64,000 nucleotides of DNA, taken from Paractinoplanes aksuensis. Lineage in GTDB: Bacteria > Actinomycetota > Actinomycetes > Mycobacteriales > Micromonosporaceae. How positions within the stretch are numbered: position 1 is the first letter of the stretch; each line of letters opens with the position of its first letter. Positions 1-12,269 of this stretch are shown one piece after another. The position numbers were made by a program, and so were the translations under genes. The stretch covers positions 372,001-436,000 of the forward strand of contig NZ_JAMYJR010000003.1 of NCBI RefSeq assembly GCF_024137025.1, in the 5' to 3' direction. The notes under the pieces are model-generated. The model saw only the letters and a list, made by a program, of their open reading frames with translations. It was not told the origin of the DNA and did no database searches.

Positions 1-28
1 GGTTGTTCGGCTTGAGTAGCATGTCCGG

Positions 29-1783
<1,755 letters not shown>

Positions 1784-1787
1784 CCCG

Positions 1788-2381
1788 ATGAGCAACTCCC
1801 GGGTGGCCCGGATCCACACGACTGACGATCCGCACACCGCCTTCCGGCTCACGCGACAGCTTTTGGCCTGGTCGGACCGGACCTGCAACTGTCCGCGGGA
1901 CGTCGGCGCCTGGGTCTGGACCACCACGCACGAGCTCGGACGGTATCTCGACCTGGGTGACGGCGGGGTGATGATCGATCGGCCGGATGGTCCGCTGCCG
2001 GAGGTGGTGGCCCATCTGTTTCCGGAAGGCCGGTCCCGGCCTGTTCTCGACCTCACCCCCAGGCTGGCCGACACCCTCCGGCAGCTGCCGAACCTCACCG
2101 CCCAACTCTCCACGCCGGAGTTCCCGCTCGACGGCGGCCTGGACCGGAGGGCGCTGGCCGCGGCCGGCGACGACCCCGTGCGGATCAGCTGGACGGTCTG
2201 CTGGCCGATGGACCACAGCCGCGCCGGTTTCGAGCTCGGGCTCAACGGCGCTGACGTCTGGCTGGAGGAGAACCGGCCCGGCCACAGCGTCTTCGTGCAC
2301 AGCTCCTGGGCCGAGATGCTGCCTGAGGTGGCCGCGGCGGTCGGCTGCCAGGTCCTGAGCGGGCCCGAGGTGGGCTGGTGA
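1788..2381 (+). CDS. Hypothetical protein downstream of the kinase
   Basis: Soluble protein of about 197 residues with no signal peptide, membrane segment or motif I recognise. It has a Cys pair near the start (TCNCP) and many Trp residues. ATG 1788 lies 4 nt after the kinase stop, which suggests translational coupling and possibly a role as a kinase target or partner; that is inference only. An in-frame extension further upstream exists but would overlap the kinase gene. It converges with the next gene, leaving only 4 nt between the two stops. Confidence 0.7.
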   Translation: MSNSRVARIHTTDDPHTAFRLTRQLLAWSDRTCNCPRDVGAWVWTTTHELGRYLDLGDGGVMIDRPDGPLPEVVAHLFPEGRSRPVLDLTPRLADTLRQLPNLTAQLSTPEFPLDGGLDRRALAAAGDDPVRISWTVCWPMDHSRAGFELGLNGADVWLEENRPGHSVFVHSSWAEMLPEVAAAVGCQVLSGPEVGW

Positions 2382-2385
2382 GGGA

Positions 2386-5300
2386 TCAGCCCGGCTTTGT
2401 GCCGACGGGAGGGCGCAGAATGACGGCCACGGCCGTGCGGACGGCGTTGATCTCGGGGTGCAGGGCGGCCAAGGCCGTGACGGCGCCGTCGAGGTCGCCC
2501 AGGCGGGCCTGGTCCTCCAGGCGGCCGCAGGCGTCGGCGGCGGCGGTGGCGCCGATGTTGGCCATGATGCCTTTCAGTTGGTGGGCCTCATTACGCAGGG
2601 CGGTCGCGTCGTCCAGGGCCAGGGCCTGTTTGACCTTCTCGAGGTGGTCCGGGATGCGTTCGATCATCTTGCGGAGCAGGCCCTCGATGATCGGGGCGCT
2701 CTCGGCCGGGTCGGGGCCGCGCAGCTGGTCCAGGCGGGCCTCGATCCCGGCCTGGACGGCTGAGCTCGGCGACGGCTCGGGGACGGCCCACCGGGCCAGG
2801 GCGGCGGCCACTTCGTTCGGCACCAGGGGCTTGGCGATGTGCTCGTCCATGCCGGCCTCCAGGCAGCGGGCCCGGTCCTCGGCCAGGGCGCTCGCGGTCA
2901 GCGCGATCACCGGCACGTGGCGGCCGGCGCCCTCGCGGCGGCGGATCTCGGCCGTGGCCGCGTAACCGTCCATCTCGGGCATCAGGCAGTCCATGAAGAC
3001 GAGCTGGTAGTCACGCTCGGCCACCATCGCCACCGCCTCGCGGCCGTTCACGGCCACGTCGGCGCTGTAGCCCAGGGTGGCCAGGATGCCCAGGGCCACC
3101 GTGCGGTTGATCTCGTTGTCCTCCACCAGCAGCACATGACCGCGGCCGGTCGCGGGCGCCGGAGGATTCTCGAGCGGTGCCTCGGCCACATCCAGCACCC
3201 CGACCAGGGCGTCGTACAGCTGGGACTGGCGCAGTGGTTTGGTGAACGCGGCGGAGACCGCTTGCGGGTCGGGCTCGGACGGCAGCGACGTCGGGTCGTT
3301 CGTGAGCAGGATCGTCTTGGGGACGGGCGTGCCCTCGGGCGCGGGAGTGCTCAGTCCGGCCGTACGCACGTCCTGGATCACCAGGTCGATCGGGCGCCCG
3401 GTGGCGGCCGCGTCGCGCAGGATCTCGTACGCCGCCTCGCTGCTCTCGACCCCGGTCGCCTGCATCGACCAGGCCGCCAACTGGTCGGCCAGCACGGCCC
3501 GGTCGGTCTCGTCCTCGTCGACGATGACGACCCGCAGCCCGTCCAGGGCGTGGCTGGACGCGATGTCGACGCCGGCCCGGGCCGCCCGCAGCGTCGCCGT
3601 GAACCAGAACGTGCTGCCCAGACCCGGCTCGCTGTGCACGCCGATGTGACCGCCCATCAGCTCGACCAGGTCGCGCGAGATGGCCAGCCCGAGCCCGGTG
3701 CCGCCGAAGCGCCGGGTCGTGCCCGCGTCGGCCTGGGTGAACGGCTCGAACAGTTTCTCCTGCTCGTGGTGGTCGATCCCGATGCCGGTGTCGCGCACCT
3801 CGAACCGCACCGGGATGCCGTCGGGCCCGGCCGGCTGGCCCGCGTCCGGCGTGATCGTGATGGCGACCTTCCCGTACGCGGTGAACTTGACGGCGTTACC
3901 GGCCAGGTTGAGCAGCACCTGGCGCAGTTTGGCCGCGTCCCCGCTGACCGTCGCGGGCAGACGCGGGTCGCACTCACCGGTGATCGAGACCGTGTGGGCC
4001 GTGCCGGGCGGCGCGACCAGCGACACCACGTCGTCGAGGAGACGGCGCAGTTGGAAGTTGGTGTCCTCGAGCAGCACCTTGCCCGCTTCCAGCTTCGAGA
4101 AGTCGAGCACGTCGTTGATGACCGACAGCAGCGCCGACCCGGCCGTGCTGATGCCCTCGGCGTACCGGCGCTGCTGCCCGTCCAGGGCCGAGCCGAGCAG
4201 CAGGCTGGTCAGGCCGATGACCCCGTTCATGGGCGTACGGATCTCGTGGCTCATCGAGGCCAGGAACTGCGACTTGAGCCGGGCCGTCTCGATCGCCTGG
4301 TCGCGGGCCTGGGCCAGGGCCAGCTCGGTCTCGCGGCGGGCGCTGATGTCGCGGGCGAAGGCGTGCAGTTGCGAGGCGCCGTCGTGCCGGATGCGCCACA
4401 TGGTCAGCTCGATCGGCAGTTCCCGGCCGTCGTGGTGCCGCGCGGCCATCTCGGTCGAGCGGTCGAGCAGCCAATCCCAGCGTCCGTCGAGGAATCGCCG
4501 CAGGGCCGATCGGTAGCGGCCCGGCAGCACGGTGTCGGCTACGTCGCGTCCGATGATCTCGTCCCGGGGCCAGCCGAAGACCTGCTCGGCCTGCCGGTTC
4601 CACTCCTTGATGATCCCGTCGCCGTCCATCGAGAAGAACGGGTCGGCCGCTGCCGACATGATCATCTCGAGCTGTTCGCGCTCGATCCGCAGCCGGTTCT
4701 CGGCCCGCACGCGGGCGGTGATGTCGTGGGCCACGGTGGACGCCCCGATGATCCGGTCCTCGTCGTCGCGCATCGGGGCCATGCTCAGCGTCACATCGAT
4801 GATCCGGCCGTCCTTGCGCATCCGCTGAGTCTCGTGCTGGGGCAGCGTCTCGCCCCGGTTGACCCGGCCCAGCAGGTGTTTCTCCTCGTCGAGCCGGTCC
4901 GGCGGGAGCAGCCGGGTCACGTCGTGCCCGATCATCTCGGCCGCCGTGTACCCGTAGAGGCGTTCGGCGCCCGAGTTCCAGGTCTGGATCGTGCCGTCCA
5001 GGGCCTTGCTGACGATCGCGTCGTTGGAGGACTCGACGATCGCGGCCAGTCGGGCGTTCGTGTGGCCCTGCATCCGGCGCGCGGTGACGTCCTGGATCGC
5101 GGCCAGCACCATCGTCTTGCCCTCGGCCTGCACGGGGGAGAGGCTGACGTCGACCGGGAACTCGGTGCCGTCCTTGCGCTGCGCGGTCAGCAGCATGCCC
5201 TCGCCCATCGGCCGGGCCGACGGGGTGGCGAAGTAGCGGTTGCGGTGCTGCACGTGGATCTTGCGGCTGGCCCCGGGCACGAGCGTCTCGATGGCCGCGC

Positions 5301-5919
5301 CCACCATCTCGTCGCGGCGGTAGCGGAACAGGTCGGTCGCGCGGCTGTTGGCGTGCACGATCGTGCCGTCGCTGCTGACACAGACCATCGCCTCGGGCGA
5401 CGCGTCGAGCAGGCTGCGGAACTTGCCCTCGGCCAGGCGCAGCTGGGTCACGTCGACGCCGGCGCCGAAGATTGCGTACGGGCGGCCGCGCCCGTCGCGC
5501 AGCGCGTGCAGGGTGGTCACGAACCAACGGCCGTCCAGTTCCTCCTCGTACGCGACCGGGCCGTTGCCGATGAGCACGTCGGTGTCGTGCCGGTGGATCT
5601 CGGCCATCCGGTCGGGGGAGTGCACCTCGTGGTCGAAGCGCCCGGCCGCGCCGGTGATGCCGTGCAGCCGCTCGTAGGCCGGGCTGACCGTGCGGTAACG
5701 CCCGTCGAGCGTCTTGACGAAGGCCGGGGCGGCCGTCTCCTCGAGGATCGCGGCCAGGTGGATGTACGGCTCGAGGCGCCGGCGTTCGTGGCGGCGGGCC
5801 AGGCCGCGCCACGCCCAGGCCAGGCCACCGGCGGCGACCGCGGCGGCGGCGACGTGTCGGCTGCTCACGGTGAATAACCGTACAAGGGATCTTTCCTGCT
5901 TTAGTCTTATAACGGACAT
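2386..5919 (-). CDS. Hybrid sensor histidine kinase: four PAS, HisKA, HATPase, two REC, Hpt
   Basis: Large phosphorelay protein (1177 aa). A short hydrophobic stretch ([16 protein letters not shown]) near residue 25 may anchor it. Four PAS/PAC units follow over about 50-540, then HisKA with the H-box [12 protein letters not shown], and HATPase_c with DTGIGI and GGTGLGLAI. The first receiver is divergent but keeps an Asp (LVIQDVR). The second is canonical ([22 protein letters not shown] in IAKPL). A C-terminal Hpt domain has AHQLKG. One chain therefore carries the complete His-Asp-His relay. ATG 5919 has no clear ribosome site; GTG 5868 is an alternative that keeps the hydrophobic segment. It is divergent from the next kinase, only 20 bp away. 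Confidence 0.93.
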   Translation of the reverse strand: MSVIRLKQERSLVRLFTVSSRHVAAAAVAAGGLAWAWRGLARRHERRRLEPYIHLAAILEETAAPAFVKTLDGRYRTVSPAYERLHGITGAAGRFDHEVHSPDRMAEIHRHDTDVLIGNGPVAYEEELDGRWFVTTLHALRDGRGRPYAIFGAGVDVTQLRLAEGKFRSLLDASPEAMVCVSSDGTIVHANSRATDLFRYRRDEMVGAAIETLVPGASRKIHVQHRNRYFATPSARPMGEGMLLTAQRKDGTEFPVDVSLSPVQAEGKTMVLAAIQDVTARRMQGHTNARLAAIVESSNDAIVSKALDGTIQTWNSGAERLYGYTAAEMIGHDVTRLLPPDRLDEEKHLLGRVNRGETLPQHETQRMRKDGRIIDVTLSMAPMRDDEDRIIGASTVAHDITARVRAENRLRIEREQLEMIMSAAADPFFSMDGDGIIKEWNRQAEQVFGWPRDEIIGRDVADTVLPGRYRSALRRFLDGRWDWLLDRSTEMAARHHDGRELPIELTMWRIRHDGASQLHAFARDISARRETELALAQARDQAIETARLKSQFLASMSHEIRTPMNGVIGLTSLLLGSALDGQQRRYAEGISTAGSALLSVINDVLDFSKLEAGKVLLEDTNFQLRRLLDDVVSLVAPPGTAHTVSITGECDPRLPATVSGDAAKLRQVLLNLAGNAVKFTAYGKVAITITPDAGQPAGPDGIPVRFEVRDTGIGIDHHEQEKLFEPFTQADAGTTRRFGGTGLGLAISRDLVELMGGHIGVHSEPGLGSTFWFTATLRAARAGVDIASSHALDGLRVVIVDEDETDRAVLADQLAAWSMQATGVESSEAAYEILRDAAATGRPIDLVIQDVRTAGLSTPAPEGTPVPKTILLTNDPTSLPSEPDPQAVSAAFTKPLRQSQLYDALVGVLDVAEAPLENPPAPATGRGHVLLVEDNEINRTVALGILATLGYSADVAVNGREAVAMVAERDYQLVFMDCLMPEMDGYAATAEIRRREGAGRHVPVIALTASALAEDRARCLEAGMDEHIAKPLVPNEVAAALARWAVPEPSPSSAVQAGIEARLDQLRGPDPAESAPIIEGLLRKMIERIPDHLEKVKQALALDDATALRNEAHQLKGIMANIGATAAADACGRLEDQARLGDLDGAVTALAALHPEINAVRTAVAVILRPPVGTKPG

Positions 5920-5939
5920 GAGCAGATGAGGAGCCGCCG

Positions 5940-8084
5940 GTGGCGACGGTGATGGTCGTCGACGATGTCGCCGCGAACCGGGACATCGTCCGTTTGCTGC
6001 TGGGGTATCGCGGCCACGAGGTCATCGAGGCCCACGACGGCGCCGACGCGCTGCGCCTGGCCCACGAGCACCATCCCGACGTGGTCGTCTCCGACGTGCT
6101 GATGCCCGGGATCGATGGGCTCGAGCTCGTGCACCGGCTGCGCACCGACGACGACGAGCTGGCGGCCCAGGCTCCGGTGATCTTCTACACGGCCAACTAC
6201 CTCGAACCTGAGACCCGGCCCATCGCCGAGGCGTGCGGGGTCAGCCAGGTCGTGCTGCGCTCGCAGGACCCGCACGAGCTGCTCGACGCGGTCGACGCGG
6301 CGCTCGCGAGCGGGCCGGTCTCGATCGACGTCGTTCCCTCGGACGACTTCGCGCAGGCCCACGTGCAGGCCGTGAACGCGAAGCTGATCGAGAAGGTGCG
6401 CGCGCTGCACCACACCGAGCGGCGCTTCGAGGCGATGGCGGTGGCCTCCCCGGTCGGGATCGCGCTCATCGACGCCGACGGCGAGGCCGACTACATCAAC
6501 CCGCGGCTGGCCGAGATCATGCGGACGCCGATCTCGGGGTTGCTCGGCCGGGGCTGGCTGGCCTGCCTGGACGCGCCGGCCCGGCGCGACGCCCTCGATC
6601 TGTTGCGCGGCAACGCGGCCGAGCGGCGGTTCACGAACCGGATCGAATATCCGGATGGCGCCGTCCGGCACCTGCGCGTGCAACTGCGGCACATCCAGGA
6701 CGACGACGCCGAGCTGGCCGGCGGCGTGCTCATGGTCGACGACGTCTCCGACGTGATCACGGCCGAGGAGGGGCTGCGTGACGAGATCCAGCGCCGCCAG
6801 GCCGACGCCCGTCGCCGCGACGCCGAACGGCTCGACAGCCTGCGCCGGATGGCCGGCGGGGCGGCGCACGACTTCAACAACATCCTGGGCGCGATCCTCG
6901 GCTACACCTCGCTCGCCATCGAGACGGTCACCGAAACCGCTTTACCGGATGGGACATCCGCTTCGTTGCTGGCCGACCTCGACCAGGTGATCAAGGGCGG
7001 GGAGCGGGCCAAGGCGCTGACCCAGCAACTGCTCGCGTTCGGCCGGCGCGAGATCACCCAGCCCGCGACGTTCGACATCAACGGGCTGCTGCAAGAGATG
7101 ATCGGCGCCCTGCGCGACTCCTCGGGCGAGGCCTCGGTGGTGCTGCAGCTGCGGCCCGGCCCGGCCGAGGTGCGGGCCGATCCCCGCCAGATCAGCCAGG
7201 TGCTGGTCAACCTGGTCGCCAACGCGGCCGACGCGATGCCCGGGGGCGGCGCGATCACCATCGCGACCGCGGGCGGCGACGAGCGCGACACGACGGTGAC
7301 GGTCACCGACACCGGGCGCGGGATGCCGGCCGACGTGCTGGACCGGGCGTTCGAGCCGTTCTTCACCACCAAGCGCTCGACCGGGACGGCCGGGCTCGGG
7401 CTGTCGACCGCCCACGGCATCGTCAGCCAGGCCGGCGGCCAGCTGACGCTGGCCTCGACCCCGGGCGCGGGCACGACAGCGACGATCCGGCTTCCCTGCG
7501 TACGCGACGGGGCTGCCCCCGGCACGCCGGTACCGGGTGCTACGCGCTCACCGGATGCTTCGCCGCCATCTGGTGCCGCCTCGTCACCTGGCGTGGCGCC
7601 GTCATCCGGTGCCGGTCTGTCACTGAGTGCCGAACCGTCACCGGATGGCTTGCCGACGGTGTCGCCGGACGGCTCGCTGACCGGATCGCCGGGCGGCTCG
7701 GGCGGCTCGGGGGGCGAGACGCTGTTGCTTGTCGACGACGAGGCGGATCTGCGTGAGGTCACGGCCCGCTTCCTGGGCGGGGCCGGCTACCGGGTGCTGT
7801 CGGCAGCGGACGCGGCCGAGGCGCTCAACCTGCTCGCCCGGCACAACGACCCGATCGCCGCGATGATCACCGACGTCGTGATGCCCGGCATGAACGGCCG
7901 TCAGCTGGCCCGCGTGGCCAAGCAGCGCCGCCCCGACCTGCGGGTGGTCTTCGTGTCCGGCTTCGCCGAGGCGCTGATCGACGAGGCCGGCAACAACCTC
8001 GAACCCGACTCCCTCATCGTGGCCAAGCCCTACACCCGCGACCAGCTGCTGGCCGCCGTCCAGTCGGTGCTCCGCCAGACCTGA
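5940..8084 (+). CDS. Hybrid protein: REC, PAS, HisKA/HATPase, REC
   Basis: Soluble 714-residue phosphorelay protein. The N-terminal receiver (residues 1-125) has MVVDD and the acceptor Asp in [17 protein letters not shown] fold lies near 150-270. HisKA carries [12 protein letters not shown], the H-box type of NtrB/PAS hybrid kinases, followed by an ATPase domain with GRGMP and [10 protein letters not shown] linker of about 60 residues rich in Ser/Pro/Gly, built of loosely repeated SPDG/SSG units, joins a second receiver ([21 protein letters not shown]). The GTG start is preceded by GAGGAG. It has no membrane segment, so it senses an internal cue or takes phosphate from a partner; the divergent membrane-linked hybrid kinase is the obvious candidate. 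That partnership is inference. Confidence 0.93.
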   Translation: MATVMVVDDVAANRDIVRLLLGYRGHEVIEAHDGADALRLAHEHHPDVVVSDVLMPGIDGLELVHRLRTDDDELAAQAPVIFYTANYLEPETRPIAEACGVSQVVLRSQDPHELLDAVDAALASGPVSIDVVPSDDFAQAHVQAVNAKLIEKVRALHHTERRFEAMAVASPVGIALIDADGEADYINPRLAEIMRTPISGLLGRGWLACLDAPARRDALDLLRGNAAERRFTNRIEYPDGAVRHLRVQLRHIQDDDAELAGGVLMVDDVSDVITAEEGLRDEIQRRQADARRRDAERLDSLRRMAGGAAHDFNNILGAILGYTSLAIETVTETALPDGTSASLLADLDQVIKGGERAKALTQQLLAFGRREITQPATFDINGLLQEMIGALRDSSGEASVVLQLRPGPAEVRADPRQISQVLVNLVANAADAMPGGGAITIATAGGDERDTTVTVTDTGRGMPADVLDRAFEPFFTTKRSTGTAGLGLSTAHGIVSQAGGQLTLASTPGAGTTATIRLPCVRDGAAPGTPVPGATRSPDASPPSGAASSPGVAPSSGAGLSLSAEPSPDGLPTVSPDGSLTGSPGGSGGSGGETLLLVDDEADLREVTARFLGGAGYRVLSAADAAEALNLLARHNDPIAAMITDVVMPGMNGRQLARVAKQRRPDLRVVFVSGFAEALIDEAGNNLEPDSLIVAKPYTRDQLLAAVQSVLRQT

Positions 8085-8106
8085 TCTCCGCGCGGCCGCG
8101 TCCGGG

Positions 8107-8175
8107 CTACTGCCGAGGTAGTCGCGCCTCGGCGCGGGCCGCTTCGATGACGGCCCAGCAGCGTTCCTCGTCCAC
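8107..8175 (-). pseudogene. Possible remnant of a DUF4240 gene start
   Basis: A 22-codon reading frame (GTG 8175 to TAG 8107) encodes VDEERCWAVIEAARAEARLP. This resembles the first residues of DUF4240 proteins (DEERFWxLIExARAxA). Nothing of the remaining domain follows. It is most likely a truncated relic between the kinase and the nucleotidyltransferase gene. The resemblance is from memory and the segment is very short. Confidence 0.2.
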
Positions 8176-8207
8176 CGCGGCATCCAACCACAGGGCAGGA
8201 TCATGGG

Positions 8208-8864
8208 ATGGACCCGTTGACCGATGCCCGCGATCTGGTGCTGGAGCGCTTCCCGGACGCGAGGTGGGCGCTTCTCACCGGCAGTGTGCTGGGGCCGGCC
8301 CGGACGGCCGGGTCCGACCTGGACATCGTCGTGCTGCGGGACGAGGAACCGAACTTTCGCGAGAGCCTGCACTATCGCGGGTGGCCGGTCGAGCTGTTCG
8401 TCAACACCCCGGCGACGCTGGCGACGTTCCTGGCCCGGGAGTTGGCCGCGCGCAAACCGAGCACCCACCGCATGCTCGCCACCGGCGTTGCGCTGGTGGG
8501 TGACCCGAGTGACGTGACCGCGCGGTGTGCGCAGGTTCTGGCCGACGGGCCGCCCGTGCTCACCCCGGCTGAGCGGGACCGGCTGCGGTACGGGCTGACC
8601 GATCTGCTCGACGACCATCGCCACGCCACCGACGACGGGGAGCGCGTCGTGATCGCGGCCGCGCTGTGGGTCGAGACCGGCCGGGCCGCGCTGGCCTTCG
8701 CGGGGCGCTGGCTCAGCGGCGGCAAGTGGCTGCTGCGGGAACTGCGTGAGCTCGACCCCGCGTGGGCCGGCCGCTGGCTGTCCGCCCGCGATGACCCGTC
8801 CACCCTGGCCACCGAGGTGCTGGACCGGGTAGGCGGTCCGCTCTTCGCCGGATATCGGGCATGA
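8208..8864 (+). CDS. Nucleotidyltransferase-domain protein
   Basis: Polymerase-beta-fold nucleotidyltransferase of 218 residues. The motif LLTGSVLGPARTAGSDLDIV holds the GS helix and the DxD metal site at about residues 24-43. The C-terminal half is helical and could bind a substrate, as in aminoglycoside or MNT-type nucleotidyltransferases. The substrate cannot be told from sequence. AGGA lies 7 nt before ATG 8208. It stands alone: the next gene encodes an unrelated secreted protein. Confidence 0.8.
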   Translation: MDPLTDARDLVLERFPDARWALLTGSVLGPARTAGSDLDIVVLRDEEPNFRESLHYRGWPVELFVNTPATLATFLARELAARKPSTHRMLATGVALVGDPSDVTARCAQVLADGPPVLTPAERDRLRYGLTDLLDDHRHATDDGERVVIAAALWVETGRAALAFAGRWLSGGKWLLRELRELDPAWAGRWLSARDDPSTLATEVLDRVGGPLFAGYRA

Positions 8865-8922
8865 AATGTGAGAACGGACCCCAAGTCTCAACTCCGTGAG
8901 CCGGGAGCCGATGTGAACGGCT

Positions 8923-9582
8923 GTGCTGAAGCTCAGGACCGCCCTCGTCTCCGCTGCCCTGCTGGCCGGCAGTGTCGTCCTGCCGGGGCCGGCCGCTGTG
9001 GCTGCCGTCAAGCCGTCGCTCGCGGTCACTGTCAAACCCGCTTCGGCGTACGGGAAGAGCTTGACCGTGACCGTCCGGGCGGCCCACCGGCCGCGCGCCA
9101 AGGTGACGATCCGCGTCGTGGCCGGCGGCACGACCGTGGCCAAGACCGTGACCACCAACGCCGCGGGCGTGGCCACCTGGGCCGTCGCCGCGCGGGGCAC
9201 CGGCACGGTGACGGCCGCGGCCGGCGCCGCCAAGGCCTCGGCCCGCTTCACCACCGCCGGGGCCGCTACCGTCCGGCTCACCGGTTACACCCGGATCAGC
9301 AACGGGATCGCGCACTACCGGTCGTTGGCCGCGGTGCATGCGAGCATGCAGATCCTGCCCAAGCGCACGGGGAAGGTCACCGTCAGCCTGCAGCACCGCA
9401 GCGGCAACGAGTGGATCACCGATCAGAGCGCGACGTTCGCGACCTTCACCACCGGCGGCGCCTGGGTCGGGCTGGCCCAGGGCAACCGCGGCATGACCTA
9501 CCGGTACGTGGTCTCCGCGGCCGGTGACGCGGCGGCCGCGACGTCGCCCCGGGTGAGCTCGGCGTCCTTCGTGGTCGATTGA
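8923..9582 (+). CDS. Secreted beta-rich protein of unknown function
   Basis: A Sec signal peptide ([19 protein letters not shown], then AAVAA) precedes about 190 residues rich in Val, Thr and Ala with alternating hydrophobic pattern. This is typical of Ig-like/bacterial surface beta-sandwich repeats. The second half (ALPVV-free, with [11 protein letters not shown] and [15 protein letters not shown] strands) resembles domains often seen at the ends of actinobacterial extracellular proteins. There are no catalytic motifs. The start is GTG 8923. It lacks a sortase motif or C-terminal anchor, so it is probably released. Confidence 0.7.
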   Translation: MLKLRTALVSAALLAGSVVLPGPAAVAAVKPSLAVTVKPASAYGKSLTVTVRAAHRPRAKVTIRVVAGGTTVAKTVTTNAAGVATWAVAARGTGTVTAAAGAAKASARFTTAGAATVRLTGYTRISNGIAHYRSLAAVHASMQILPKRTGKVTVSLQHRSGNEWITDQSATFATFTTGGAWVGLAQGNRGMTYRYVVSAAGDAAAATSPRVSSASFVVD

Positions 9583-9652
9583 CGGTCGTACGGGATGTGG
9601 TCTTGAAAATCTCGGCGTAGCGTCAGGCCTCGGCCCGCCCGAGGAGGTCACC

Positions 9653-11398
9653 ATGACCGCGCTCGAACCGAAGCCTGTCGTCACCCGGCCCTACCCGGTG
9701 CGGCCGCAGGTGCGCGGCACCTTCCTGGCCCGCACCATCCGCACCACCGACGCCAAACAGATCGGCCTGATGTACCTGGCCACCTCGTTCGTCTTCTTCA
9801 TGGTCGGCGGGCTGATGGCGTTGCTGATGCGGGCCGAGCTGGCCCGGCCCGGCATGCAGTTCCTGTCGCCCGAGCAGTACAACCAGCTGTTCACGCTGCA
9901 CGGCACGATCATGCTGCTGCTGTTCGCGACGCCGATCGTGTTCGCCTTCGCCAACTTCGTGGTGCCGCTGCAGATCGGCGCGCCCGACGTGGCCTTCCCG
10001 CGGCTGAACGCGTTCGCGTACTGGCTCTATCTGTTCGGCGGCACGCTGGTCGTCACCGGTTTCCTGGTGCCCGGCGGCGCGGCCGACTTCGGGTGGACGG
10101 CCTACACGCCGCTGAGCGACGGCATCCATTCGCCGGGCGTCGGCGGCAACATGTGGGTGGTCGGGCTGGCCATCAGCGGGCTCGGCACGATCCTGGGCGC
10201 GGTCAACATGATCACCACGATCCTGACCCTGCGCGCGCCCGGCATGACCATGTTCCGGATGCCCATCTTCACCTGGAACATCCTGGTCACCAGCCTGCTG
10301 GTCATCCTGGTCTTCCCGTTCCTGGCGGCCGCGCTGCTGGTGCTGGCGGCCGACCGGGTGCTCGGGGCGCAGGTGTTCGCGCCCGAGACCGGCGGGCCGA
10401 TGCTGTGGCAGCACCTGTTCTGGTTCTTCGGCCATCCCGAGGTCTACGTGGTGGCGCTGCCCTTCTTCGGCATCATCACCGAGGTCATCCCGGTCTTCAG
10501 TCGCAAACCGGTCTTCGGTTACAAGGGACTCGTGTCGGCCACCCTGCTCATCGCCGCCCTGTCGATGAGTGTGTGGGCGCATCACATGTTCGCCACCGGC
10601 CAGGTGCTGCTGCCGTTCTTCAGTTTGCTGAGCTATCTGATCGCCGTGCCGACGGGAATGAAGTTCTTCGTCTGGATCGGCACGATGTGGCGCGGGCAGA
10701 TCAGCCTCGAGACGCCGATGTTGTTCGCGGTCGGCTTCCTGGTCACGTTCCTGCTCGGCGGGCTCACGGGCGTGTTGCTGGCGTCGCCGCCGATCGACTT
10801 CCATGTGCACGACAGCTATTTCGTGGTGGCCCACTTCCATTACGTGCTTTTCGGCACCATCGTGTTCGCGGTCTTCGCCGGCATCTATTTCTGGTTCCCC
10901 AAGATGTTCGGGCGCATGCTCGACGACCGGCTCGGCAAGGTGCATTTCTGGCTGACGTTCCTGGGCTTCCACGCCACTTTCCTGGTGCAGCACTGGCTGG
11001 GGGCCGAGGGCATGCCGCGTCGCTACGCCGACTATCTCGAGTCGGACGGGTTCACGTTCCTCAACACGTTCTCGACGCTGGGCTCCTTCGTGCTGGGTGC
11101 GTCCACGCTGCCGTTCATCTACAACGTGTGGAAGTCGTACCGGATCGGTCAGGTGGTGACGGTGGACGATCCCTGGGGGCACGGGAACTCGCTGGAGTGG
11201 GCGACCTCGTCGCCGCCGCCGCTGCGCAACTTCGACCGGATGCCGCGGATCCGGTCGGAGCGACCGGCCTTCGACGCCAAGTTCCCGCAGCTGGCGGCCG
11301 GGGCGCAGTCGGAGCAGGGGCCGCCCGAGGGCGGTGCCCGGCCGCTCACGGAGGAATCGACCGGGGGAGCGACGTATCAAGAGGACCGGACCGACTGA
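9653..11398 (+). CDS. ctaD: Cytochrome c oxidase subunit I (CtaD-like)
   Basis: Heme-copper oxidase catalytic subunit, 581 aa, the usual size for actinobacterial CtaD, with twelve predicted membrane helices. Visible ligand motifs are [14 protein letters not shown] (CuB His and the Tyr-His crosslink region), HHMF, and HFHYVLFG (heme a and a3 histidines). It reduces O2 and pumps protons in the aa3 branch of respiration. GAGGAGG precedes ATG 9653. No subunit II, III, ctaE or qcr genes are adjacent, so this is a solo copy; Actinobacteria often have more than one ctaD. The terminal 60 residues are hydrophilic and variable. Confidence 0.95.
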   Translation: MTALEPKPVVTRPYPVRPQVRGTFLARTIRTTDAKQIGLMYLATSFVFFMVGGLMALLMRAELARPGMQFLSPEQYNQLFTLHGTIMLLLFATPIVFAFANFVVPLQIGAPDVAFPRLNAFAYWLYLFGGTLVVTGFLVPGGAADFGWTAYTPLSDGIHSPGVGGNMWVVGLAISGLGTILGAVNMITTILTLRAPGMTMFRMPIFTWNILVTSLLVILVFPFLAAALLVLAADRVLGAQVFAPETGGPMLWQHLFWFFGHPEVYVVALPFFGIITEVIPVFSRKPVFGYKGLVSATLLIAALSMSVWAHHMFATGQVLLPFFSLLSYLIAVPTGMKFFVWIGTMWRGQISLETPMLFAVGFLVTFLLGGLTGVLLASPPIDFHVHDSYFVVAHFHYVLFGTIVFAVFAGIYFWFPKMFGRMLDDRLGKVHFWLTFLGFHATFLVQHWLGAEGMPRRYADYLESDGFTFLNTFSTLGSFVLGASTLPFIYNVWKSYRIGQVVTVDDPWGHGNSLEWATSSPPPLRNFDRMPRIRSERPAFDAKFPQLAAGAQSEQGPPEGGARPLTEESTGGATYQEDRTD

Positions 11399-11465
11399 CT
11401 TTCGGCCGCGGGCGTCGACTTAAGTCGGCAGCGCCGGGTGGAGGGCGAGTCACACACTCGTACGC

Positions 11466-12254
11466 ATGGGGCGACCACACGTAGCGGTGCGGATCGGGAT
11501 TGTTCTCGCGGCGGCCACGGCCATCTGGCTGATCATCCGGTGGGTGGGGGAGGCGATTTTCGGGCCGGCCGATTATGACCGGGAACGGCATGTGTTCGCG
11601 GCGGTGGCGACGACCGGGCTGGTGCTGCCGATGGTTGTCGTGGCGTGGCGCTGCCTTGACCGGGTGCCCTGGCGTCGGCTTCGGCGGGCCTCGCCGCGTA
11701 CGATGTTGCGGCTCTTGGCCGCGGGAATGGCCGGCTATCTGATTCCCGCGGCGATCGCGGTCACGGTGTTCGTGGTGGCGGGGTGGCTGACGATCGACGT
11801 CAACGGCTCGATTGTCGGCTCGGTGCTGGCCCTGCTCGTTCTCGTGCTTCTTTACGAGGCGCTGCCGGAGGAATTCATTTTCCGCGGTTATGTCTTTCGC
11901 AATCTGTCGGGCCGGATGCCGACATGGGCCGTCGTGCTCGTTCAGGCGGCGCTGTTCGCGCTGTTCGGGGTGGCGGTCGGCGCGGCCGGCAGCGTCGAGC
12001 GGATCGTCCTCTTCTTCGGGTTCGCGATCGTCCAGGGCTGGCTGCGCGCCGTCACCGACACGCTGTGGGTGCCGATCGGGTTCCACCTGGCCTTCCAGAC
12101 CTGCGAGCAGCTGGTGGGGTCGCACTGGGACCACTTCGTCGTGAACGATCTGGCGCTGCTGCAGAACATCGTGCTCGGGCTGATCCCGCTGGCCCTCGGC
12201 GTGCTCACGGTGCAGACGCTCGGGAGGTGGGCGCGGCGACCCGCTGAGGCTTAG
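11466..12254 (+). CDS. CPBP-family intramembrane metalloprotease
   Basis: Membrane protein of 262 residues with six to eight hydrophobic helices. The CPBP (CAAX protease/Abi) motif 1 EALPEEFIFRGYVF is near residue 135. Motif 2 and the distal His appear in GFAIVQGWLRA and GFHLAF. Family members cleave prenylated or membrane peptides, or protect against bacteriocins. The substrate here is unknown. The stop codon lies inside the iron box of the following operon, so the 3' end of this gene is also promoter sequence for the next one. Confidence 0.85.
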   Translation: MGRPHVAVRIGIVLAAATAIWLIIRWVGEAIFGPADYDRERHVFAAVATTGLVLPMVVVAWRCLDRVPWRRLRRASPRTMLRLLAAGMAGYLIPAAIAVTVFVVAGWLTIDVNGSIVGSVLALLVLVLLYEALPEEFIFRGYVFRNLSGRMPTWAVVLVQAALFALFGVAVGAAGSVERIVLFFGFAIVQGWLRAVTDTLWVPIGFHLAFQTCEQLVGSHWDHFVVNDLALLQNIVLGLIPLALGVLTVQTLGRWARRPAEA

Positions 12255-12269
12255 GTTAGCCTCACCTCA
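12251..12269 (+). promoter_or_regulatory. IdeR/DmdR-type iron box
   Basis: TTAGGTTAGCCTCACCTCA matches the DtxR/IdeR/DmdR consensus TTAGGTTAGCCTAACCTAA at 17 of 19 positions. It covers the stop of the CPBP gene and the first base of the ABC ATPase start codon. Iron-loaded IdeR/DmdR would repress the siderophore-uptake genes. Because the box reaches the ATG and no ribosome site precedes it, the transcript may be leaderless. Confidence 0.85.

Noticed and set aside
2839..5877. Long plus-strand open frame of about 1000 codons
   Set aside because: It is the exact antisense of the hybrid kinase gene and is rich in His, Arg, Gly and Val, typical of GC-driven shadows; no domain is recognisable.
12251..12269. 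Terminator after the CPBP protease gene
   Set aside because: The dyad is too short for a stem and matches the iron-box consensus much better.
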